The notes under the pieces are model-generated. The model saw only the letters and a program-made list of their open reading frames with translations. It had not been told where the DNA came from and did no database searches. The translations under genes were made by a program, and so were the position numbers. Of a stretch of DNA of 5,908 nt, positions 1 to 4,832 are shown one piece after another. Source of the stretch: Candidatus Methanomethylophilaceae archaeon (GTDB lineage: Archaea > Thermoplasmatota > Thermoplasmata > Methanomassiliicoccales > Methanomethylophilaceae); contig JAFVET010000016.1 in the NCBI GenBank assembly GCA_017475875.1, positions 1-5,908 of the forward strand, given 5' to 3'. How positions within the stretch are numbered: the first letter of the stretch is position 1; each line of letters begins with the position of its first letter.

Positions 1-213
1 GAGAACCTGAAGGTGGTCTACCAGGTGGAGGCGTCGATAGTGGACGACGATGGGAGCCCGCACGTCATCCTCAAGGACGCCGTCCCGATGGACGAGGAGC
101 GAGGTCCGTACGGGACCCGCACCTCATCCGTTTTCAATATCTGTTGTCGAAGATCCTGTTGGTCTTCTTCTCGCTGCGGGGCAGGTCGCCGATCGGAACC
201 GCCTTGGGGATGA
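1..213 (+). CDS. Possible 3' end of an unrecognised gene (5'-partial)
   Basis: The plus-strand frame starting at base 1 is open from the window edge to a TGA at 211-213. Up to about base 120 it has the G/C-ending codon bias of the neighbouring real genes. The peptide there alternates hydrophobic and polar residues (for example VVYQVEASIVDDDG and HVILKDAVPM), as in a beta-rich domain end. An OB-fold-like tail is imaginable, but I do not recognise the family. The last ~27 codons lie antisense to the end of the CoA ligase gene and look like low-quality Arg/Ser/Cys-rich sequence. The real gene, if it exists, therefore has a poor-quality tail, or a frame error near base 120. The start lies outside the window. 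Confidence 0.35.
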   Translation, partial: ENLKVVYQVEASIVDDDGSPHVILKDAVPMDEERGPYGTRTSSVFNICCRRSCWSSSRCGAGRRSEPPWG

Positions 214-1369
214 TGGTGGGTCCGACTATGGACCTGAACGTCTCCAGGACCTCGTTCTCTATCGACTGCCACTGCTCCCTTGGAGCCCCCGTTTCGAAGA
301 ACAGGGTGATCATGTCCTTCCCCTCGAGGTGGTCGATCATCACCTGGTACTCGCTGCTCGCTCCCGAAACCTTGGACAGGACCTCGTCGAACTGGGCGGG
401 GAACATGTTGACCCCCTTGACCTTGATCATGTCGTCCGTCCTGCCGGTGATGATGTCTATGCGAGGGAAGCGCGATCCGCAGGGGCACGGTCCCGTGATG
501 ATGCGGGTGAGGTCGTGCGTGCGGTAGCGTATCAGGGGTGCTCCTTCTTTGCAGAGCGTGGTTATCACGAGTTCGCCCACGGTGCCGTCGGGCAAGGGTT
601 TCAGGGTGACCGGGTCGATCACTTCGAAATAGATGTAGTCGTCCCACAGGTGTATGCCGTTGGAGTAGTCGCAGCTTATCCCGATCCCGGGGCCGTAGAT
701 CTCGGTAAGTCCGTAAATGTCGTAAAGCTTGACCCCGAGCTCGTTCGCTATGCGTTCCCTCATCTTGGGGCCCCAGCGTTCGGACCCGATTATCCCCTTG
801 CGGAGGTGTATGTTTTCCTTGATCCCCTTGGCCGAGATGTTCTCAGCGAGCAGGAGCGCATAGGAGGACGTGGCGCAGAGCACGGTGGACTCCAGGTCCT
901 GCATCATCCTCAGCTGTTTCTCCGTGTTCCCGGGTCCCATCGGGATGACCATGGCCCCGAGCCTTTCCGCACCGTTCTGGAAACCGATCCCGGCGGTCCA
1001 GAGGCCGTAACCGGGGGTGATCTGGATGCGGTCGGACGCGGTGACACCCGCCATCTTGTAGCAGCGCTCGAACATTATGGACCAGTCGTCCACGTCTTTC
1101 TTGGTATACGGGATGATGACGGGGGTTCCCGTGGTCCCCGACGACGAATGGATGCGGACGATGTCCTTCTCGGGCACGGCCATCAGGCCGAGGGGGTAGG
1201 CCGAACGGAGGTCGCCCTTGTCCGTGAACGGCAGTTGTTCGAACTCTTCCTGGGTCGATATGGACGCGACGTCAATGTCTTTGAATTTCTCACGGTAGAA
1301 CGCGCTGCGCTCCTTGATGTCCGAGAGCTCACGGAAAATGACCTCGGCCTGGTAGTCCGTCATCCTCAT
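134..1369 (-). CDS. paaK: Phenylacetate/arylacetate-CoA ligase family protein (PaaK-like, AMP-forming)
   Basis: An adenylate-forming ligase that activates a carboxylic acid with ATP and joins it to CoA. In archaea this family is linked to arylacetate and aromatic amino acid metabolism. Counting from a possible TTG start at 1384 (416 residues), the phosphate-binding loop SSSGTTGTP is at 80-88, the YGLTE adenylation motif at 224-228, and GEL at 270-272. The hinge-like TGRTDDMIKVKG lies near 313-324. A C-terminal SEKKTNR (404-410) supplies the likely catalytic Lys407. Cys238-x6-His245 and Cys300-x-Cys302 match a metal-binding pattern that I recall from PaaK-like ligases. The length is normal for the family. 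The start is uncertain: ATG at 1369 (used here), ATG at 1363, or TTG at 1384 overlapping the upstream TGA; none has a convincing ribosome binding site. The gene follows the dihydrouridine synthase and is probably co-transcribed with it. The substrate cannot be read from sequence; phenylacetate, indoleacetate or another acid are all possible. Confidence 0.9.
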   Translation of the reverse strand: MRMTDYQAEVIFRELSDIKERSAFYREKFKDIDVASISTQEEFEQLPFTDKGDLRSAYPLGLMAVPEKDIVRIHSSSGTTGTPVIIPYTKKDVDDWSIMFERCYKMAGVTASDRIQITPGYGLWTAGIGFQNGAERLGAMVIPMGPGNTEKQLRMMQDLESTVLCATSSYALLLAENISAKGIKENIHLRKGIIGSERWGPKMRERIANELGVKLYDIYGLTEIYGPGIGISCDYSNGIHLWDDYIYFEVIDPVTLKPLPDGTVGELVITTLCKEGAPLIRYRTHDLTRIITGPCPCGSRFPRIDIITGRTDDMIKVKGVNMFPAQFDEVLSKVSGASSEYQVMIDHLEGKDMITLFFETGAPREQWQSIENEVLETFRSIVGPTIIPKAVPIGDLPRSEKKTNRIFDNRY

Positions 1370-1380
1370 GGCCAAGGCTA

Positions 1381-2454
1381 TCAATTGACCGTATTTACTA
1401 TTGACCGCCGATCGATAGGCCTTCGTTCCCCGTTACGGCCGTCGGGATAGCGCGGCGCATGGCAGCAGATGTGCTGTTCACCCATCTTGGACGAGATCCT
1501 TTCGAGCAGTGCGGCGAGGTCTTCGATACCACCCTCGAAGGTGGCGAGGCGCAGCCTGTAGTCGCGGCAGTACCTGCATCCCGAGAGGAACTTGGGCGTT
1601 ATCGCACGGAGGATTCTCATCCCGAGCTCCTCTCCTTTCTCGTTCACTATCATCCTGGAAAGCCGTTCGCACCACTCCATCTGTTGGGCGACGGACGGAT
1701 AGTCAAGGATCTCGCCGTATCTGAGGTATCTGTCTATCATGGTCAGGAGGAACGGGTTGCCGACGCCACCTCTCGCGATCATAACGGCATCCGCCCCGGT
1801 CGTCTCCAACGCTAATGCCGCGTCCTGCCTCGAGAATATGTTGCCGGAGATGATCAGCGGGACGGACATCGTGTCCCCCAACCCGGCCACCAGGTCGGTG
1901 CGCGGGGAACCCGAGTACCCGTCGGCTCTGGTGCGGGGGTGGACGGTGATGCAGTCGACGCCCGCCGATTGGAGTTCTTCCACTACCTGCGGGAAGGTCA
2001 GCTCCTCCATGCTCCAACCGAGTCTGATCTTGGCCGTCACCGGGACGTCGACCGATTCCTTGACTTTCTCGATTATCCGCCCGCAGAGTCCCGGGTCGCG
2101 CATGAGGGCGCATCCGCACCCGTTGCGGAGCACCTTCTCCACCGGACACCCCATGTTGACGTCGATGGCGATTGCGTGCGGGTTTTCCTTCAGAGCAGCA
2201 GATGCCGCTTCGGCGAGGCTGTCCGGATTGGAGCCGAACAATTGGATGGCCGTCGGCGACGCCGGGTCGGATTCGAGGAACGGGCGGGTGTTCCCCATGC
2301 CGTGGAGCACCCCCATGTCGGAGACCATCTCGGTGAAGCACAGGGATGCGCCGAACGGAGTCATGAACGAGCGGTACGCCGAAGAAGTGAAACCGGACAT
2401 CGGTCCCAGGACCACCTGTCCATCGATCCTCACGTCCCCAAGGCTCCATGCCAT
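1381..2454 (-). CDS. tRNA-dihydrouridine synthase family protein
   Basis: An FMN-dependent TIM-barrel enzyme that reduces uridine to dihydrouridine in tRNA using NAD(P)H. The 357-residue product begins with the typical strand and GPMSG loop (17-21). It has DVNMGCP (98-104) with Cys103 as the expected proton donor, and Lys142 in TAKIRLGW. HPRTR at 172-176 contributes the FMN/substrate histidine. SGNI (203-206) and MIARGGVGNPFL (225-236) form the flavin phosphate site. Residues ~240-325 form the helical tRNA-binding domain. A ~33-residue tail after 324, containing Cys330-Cys331-His332, is longer than usual. The ATG at 2454 lies about 24 bases downstream of a TATA-like element, which suggests a leaderless mRNA. 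The gene leads a minus-strand pair with the CoA ligase. The family is clear; which tRNA uridine is modified is not. Confidence 0.92.
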   Translation of the reverse strand: MAWSLGDVRIDGQVVLGPMSGFTSSAYRSFMTPFGASLCFTEMVSDMGVLHGMGNTRPFLESDPASPTAIQLFGSNPDSLAEAASAALKENPHAIAIDVNMGCPVEKVLRNGCGCALMRDPGLCGRIIEKVKESVDVPVTAKIRLGWSMEELTFPQVVEELQSAGVDCITVHPRTRADGYSGSPRTDLVAGLGDTMSVPLIISGNIFSRQDAALALETTGADAVMIARGGVGNPFLLTMIDRYLRYGEILDYPSVAQQMEWCERLSRMIVNEKGEELGMRILRAITPKFLSGCRYCRDYRLRLATFEGGIEDLAALLERISSKMGEQHICCHAPRYPDGRNGERRPIDRRSIVNTVN

Positions 2455-2459
2455 GACCG

Positions 2460-2476
2460 AGGGATTGCGAACCCCT
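2460..2476 (-). other. tRNA T-arm-like stem-loop upstream of the dihydrouridine synthase
   Basis: Read on the minus strand, the sequence AGGGG-TTCGCAA-TCCCT forms a 5-bp stem (one G:T wobble) closed by a 7-base loop. The geometry and the TTCG start match a tRNA T arm, although the loop base normally A (position 58) is C. It is preceded by a 5-bp hairpin with a 7-base loop and a 6-base spacer, but no D arm or matching acceptor stem is present. It is therefore not an intact tRNA gene. It could be a relic or chance. Confidence 0.3.
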
Positions 2477-2481
2477 ATAAA
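2476..2481 (-). promoter_or_regulatory. TATA-like promoter element for the dihydrouridine synthase-CoA ligase pair
   Basis: The minus strand reads TTTATA here, an archaeal TATA-box-like hexamer in an otherwise GC-rich region. Its centre is about 24-25 bases from the ATG at 2454. Archaeal transcription usually starts about that far downstream, so the transcript would be leaderless or nearly so. This agrees with the lack of a purine-rich ribosome binding site in front of that ATG. Confidence 0.55.
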
Positions 2482-2500
2482 GCGATGTCACAGACATCGC
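2482..2500. promoter_or_regulatory. Perfect 8-3-8 palindrome between divergent promoters (candidate operator)
   Basis: The sequence GCGATGTC-ACA-GACATCGC is a perfect inverted repeat with 8-base arms (2482-2489 and 2493-2500) and a 3-base centre. It fills the space between the two divergent TATA-like elements, where the TFB-recognition (BRE) positions of both promoters should fall. A dimeric regulator bound here would be placed to block, or recruit to, both transcription units. The regulator is unknown. The ACT-domain gene next door is one candidate. Confidence 0.55.
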
Positions 2501-2501
2501 A

Positions 2502-2509
2502 ATTATATT
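2502..2509 (+). promoter_or_regulatory. TATA-like promoter element for the ACT / CdhD-like operon
   Basis: ATTATATT is the only strongly AT-rich octamer upstream of the plus-strand operon. Transcription starting about 25 bases downstream would begin near 2530 and leave a leader of roughly 14 bases before the ATG at 2544. A weak purine run (agaagggt, 2531-2538) could serve as ribosome binding site. This placement also argues against translation starting at the in-frame TTG at 2508, which falls inside the promoter element. Confidence 0.5.
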
Positions 2510-2543
2510 GTTCCTGAACATTGACCTCCCAGAAGGGTCTCAG

Positions 2544-3455
2544 ATGAAGATTTGGGAATTCGCGAAGGTCGAGGGTTCGACGATTAGGATTGACGACAAG
2601 ATGGCGGAGACGATGGGTATCGTCGAAGGGGGATGCGTCTACAGCACCATATTCAAGCATCCCGAGGACGGGCCCAAGGACTACGAGATCATCCTGTCCA
2701 TGTTCCCGCAGGAGAACTACCGCACCCTCACGCAGATCACGATGTATCTCGACGACGTTCCCGGATCCAGCGCCCAGGCGGCCGCGTTCCTGGCCGACAG
2801 GCAGATCAACGTCCTGAACTCCATCTCGCTGAACGGGATCTCGGACACGGTGATCGTCTGGCGTCTGATGGCCGACATGAACTTCGCGGGCGAGGGGGAG
2901 ATCCTGCTCAGCAGGTTTCAGGAGCTGCGTTCCGCAGGGGACGCGTCCGTCTCCAAGATCCGCATGATAGAGCTGAAACCGGCCGACGTCGGAAGGCTCT
3001 TCAAGACCGGTTCGGACAAGAAGGAGATCCGTCGCGGATACCCTGTGACGATCGAGTCGAGCCGCATCGACATCGGTGCGATGTACGGCGACATATTAGG
3101 AAACGTAGACGGTGAGACTGTCCTGTTCACCATGGACCCGATGACGTGGGTCCTGTCGGTGACGTTCTTCAAGAAGGACACCAGGATAATCAAGGCCGGG
3201 ATGGAGATCCCCGACTGTCCCGGAGGCATGATGCAGGCACTCGACGCCATCGCCGGGATGAACGTGAACCTCATTTCCGTCTTCAGCAAGGTCAAGATCA
3301 GCTATCAGACGATGTACCTCGAGCTCACCATGGACATCGGGAAGAGCGGCAGGTCCCCCGAGGAGATCCGTTCAGAACTCGAGAAGGACCTCGAGAAGCT
3401 CAACGGCATATTCACGTTGGTGGAATTCAACGAGATGAACCGAGGTCCCCTATGA
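2544..3455 (+). CDS. Two-ACT-domain protein with duplicated hairpin-ACT modules (probable ligand sensor)
   Basis: A 303-residue cytosolic protein with no signal peptide or membrane segment. The first module has a short beta-hairpin region (~8-38, with GSTIRID and GIVEGGCVY) faintly like an AbrB-type swapped hairpin, then an ACT domain (~63-143, with LDDVPGSSAQAAAFL). The second module repeats this order: hairpin-like ~168-198 (SSRIDIG, GNVDGETVLF), then ACT ~218-296 (IPDCPGGMMQALDAIAGMNVNLIS). ACT domains usually bind amino acids or other small metabolites, so a regulatory or sensing role is inferred; DNA binding is unproven, and the first hairpin is rather acidic. The ATG at 2544 is chosen because the upstream in-frame TTG at 2508 lies in the promoter. 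Its stop overlaps the next start (ATGA), so translation with the CdhD-like gene is probably coupled. No enzymatic domain is seen. Confidence 0.75.
   Translation: MKIWEFAKVEGSTIRIDDKMAETMGIVEGGCVYSTIFKHPEDGPKDYEIILSMFPQENYRTLTQITMYLDDVPGSSAQAAAFLADRQINVLNSISLNGISDTVIVWRLMADMNFAGEGEILLSRFQELRSAGDASVSKIRMIELKPADVGRLFKTGSDKKEIRRGYPVTIESSRIDIGAMYGDILGNVDGETVLFTMDPMTWVLSVTFFKKDTRIIKAGMEIPDCPGGMMQALDAIAGMNVNLISVFSKVKISYQTMYLELTMDIGKSGRSPEEIRSELEKDLEKLNGIFTLVEFNEMNRGPL
3442..3446 (+). promoter_or_regulatory. Ribosome binding site of the CdhD-like gene
   Basis: GAGGT lies five bases before the ATG at 3452 and matches the core of the archaeal Shine-Dalgarno sequence. It favours the ATG that overlaps the upstream stop codon over the alternative ATG three codons downstream at 3461. 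Confidence 0.5.
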
Positions 3456-4219
3456 GGGAGATGTACATCGGCATCGGCGACTACGCCCTCGGCGGGGCAG
3501 TGACCCTGCCCTTCCTCTCTATTGACGGGGCCAAAAGGAGGCGTCCGCTCGTTTTCGGCGAGGTCAGGGACGATCCCGTTCCCGAACAGATGGATGGGAC
3601 GGTGTTCAGGAACCACCTGGGCGACCTGCCCGCGTGGGCATCGGTCTGGAAGGACCTCGGGGCTGACGGGGTTTGTCTGAAGATGGCCCCGGGCCCGGAA
3701 GCCGCGCAGACGGTAAAGAAGGTGGTGGAGCGCACGCGGATGCCGGTTATGGTGTGCATCGGAGACGACGACGTCGCCACCCTGCACGAGATAGCGGATA
3801 CCGTCTCAGGTTCGATGCTGATCCTGGGGTGTTCATCGGAGGGTTCCTACCGTCGCGTCGCGGATTTCGCCGGATCCCACGTGGTCACCACGGTGCCCGG
3901 CGACCCGTTGGTCGGGGACGGATGCATCCATCCCGATTCGGCGGTCCTGTGCAGATACGACATCAGGGGCGGGACCGAAGGTCTGTCGGAGATCAAGGGC
4001 CTCCGTTCCACAGGTCTCTCGAGGGGCGACGAGGGTCTCCCCGTCATATGCGACGTGACCGGGGCGTGGGAGATGTACGACGGCGATGACAGGAGGATGG
4101 CGGTCCTCGAGTCCAATTCCGCGCTCTGTGCGATGCTCGCCGGTGCGGACGCGGTGGTAGTGCGCGGTTCCGGAGCCGCGGACATGGCTTCGAACCACGG
4201 GGAGGAGCTAGCGCTGTGA
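3452..4219 (+). CDS. CdhD/AcsD-like protein (corrinoid iron-sulfur protein small/delta subunit homologue, shortened)
   Basis: A 255-residue protein that aligns by eye with the TIM-barrel subunit of the corrinoid iron-sulfur protein of CO dehydrogenase/acetyl-CoA synthase (AcsD of acetogens, CdhD of methanogens). Shared landmarks in order: YALGGAVTLPF (11-21), RPLVFGEVRD (31-40), a WA...LGADGVCLKM segment (62-78), VKKVVERTRMPVMVCIGDDD (88-107), LILGCSSEGSY (123-133), VVTTVPGDPL (144-153), GLPVICDVTGAWE (195-207) and ALCAMLAGADAVVVR (224-238). In the known complex this subunit packs around the corrinoid that carries the methyl group. Compared with AcsD (about 320 residues) it lacks sequence mainly between the sixth and seventh barrel strands. 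No CdhE, CODH or ACS gene is visible nearby, so its role is unlikely to be simply the classical one. A corrinoid or methyl-transfer role is inference. It overlaps the ACT gene by four bases. Confidence 0.8.
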   Translation: MREMYIGIGDYALGGAVTLPFLSIDGAKRRRPLVFGEVRDDPVPEQMDGTVFRNHLGDLPAWASVWKDLGADGVCLKMAPGPEAAQTVKKVVERTRMPVMVCIGDDDVATLHEIADTVSGSMLILGCSSEGSYRRVADFAGSHVVTTVPGDPLVGDGCIHPDSAVLCRYDIRGGTEGLSEIKGLRSTGLSRGDEGLPVICDVTGAWEMYDGDDRRMAVLESNSALCAMLAGADAVVVRGSGAADMASNHGEELAL

Positions 4220-4223
4220 TACC

Positions 4224-4832
4224 ATGAGAGGCATAGCTCTGACCGTGTCCGACATCCTGTTCCAGGAAGGGTTGGACGCCCGCATACAGCTCGTCAAGGA
4301 GCTCGCATCGGAGTTTCCCTGCGTCACCTGCATCTGTGTCAGGGACGACGCGTGCGACGATTCCATGTTGGGGGACACTTTAGACCGTATACTCGGGGAG
4401 TGGTCCAAGGACATAGTCGTCGACGGACCGTACGGTTGGGCCGGAAGGGACATGGAATTCTGTCCCGAGGTCGCTGCGGTGACTGTGCGGTCTATGGAAG
4501 ACTTGGACACGGTTGTAGGTCACGGGGGCGTTCCGATGCCCGTTGGGGACGTCGGTTTCCTCACCGATGCCTCGCATGCCGTAGGGAACGGAGGGATGCT
4601 CTGTCTCGAGCCGACGACCATGAAGGACTGTCTCGAGTCGTGCACAGTCCTCTCTCGTTCCCTGGGTCCGAAGGTCGGTACCGCCGTCCGTGTCTGGTCC
4701 GGGGAGTACTCCGTCTCGGTCGCGACGGTGGCTTTGGTGTGCGGTGCCTCGGCTGTGCTCTTCGACGACGTCGACAGGGACGGGTTGGAGTGCATCCAAC
4801 ACCTGCTCCGATGGAGACGTCACTTGGTGTAG
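4224..4832 (+). CDS. Hypothetical Cys-rich alpha/beta protein, third gene of the CdhD-like operon
   Basis: I do not recognise this 202-residue protein. It starts four bases after the CdhD-like stop; GTGAT at 4216-4220 may act as ribosome binding site. Strands and helices alternate in a barrel- or Rossmann-like way: VTCICVRD (34-41), DIVVDGPYG (63-71), AAVTVR (84-89), VGTAVRVW (151-158) and a final ATVALVCGASAVLFDD (167-182). That last segment loosely resembles the ending of CdhD/AcsD (small-residue helix, then GA and a hydrophobic strand), so a diverged partial TIM barrel is possible but weak. It has ten cysteines, four of them in Cys33-x2-Cys36-x-Cys38-x5-Cys44; a metal site is conceivable, though they fall partly on a predicted strand. 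There is no signal peptide or membrane helix. Position suggests it works with the CdhD-like protein. The gene ends 13 bases inside the convergent dehydrogenase-like gene. Confidence 0.7.
   Translation: MRGIALTVSDILFQEGLDARIQLVKELASEFPCVTCICVRDDACDDSMLGDTLDRILGEWSKDIVVDGPYGWAGRDMEFCPEVAAVTVRSMEDLDTVVGHGGVPMPVGDVGFLTDASHAVGNGGMLCLEPTTMKDCLESCTVLSRSLGPKVGTAVRVWSGEYSVSVATVALVCGASAVLFDDVDRDGLECIQHLLRWRRHLV

Noticed and set aside
125..136. T-run (GTTTTC) as a transcription terminator between the convergent genes at the left
   Set aside because: Only four T's, with no stem, and it sits at the ligase stop codon; too weak to call.
50..1450. Long plus-strand open frame of 466 codons opposite the CoA ligase
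   Set aside because: It is antisense to a gene with unmistakable motifs. Long opposite-strand frames are expected in GC-rich DNA, and its peptide shows no recognisable domain.
1739..2524. Plus-strand open frames opposite the dihydrouridine synthase
   Set aside because: The minus strand carries all family motifs; the plus frames are composition-driven shadows.
2460..2535. A complete tRNA gene upstream of the dihydrouridine synthase
   Set aside because: No D arm and no 5' strand complementary to the would-be acceptor CGGTCAT can be found; only the 3'-half likeness remains.
2508..2543. In-frame TTG start giving a 12-residue longer ACT protein
   Set aside because: The TTG lies within the TATA-like element and upstream of the likely transcription start; the ATG at 2544 fits better.
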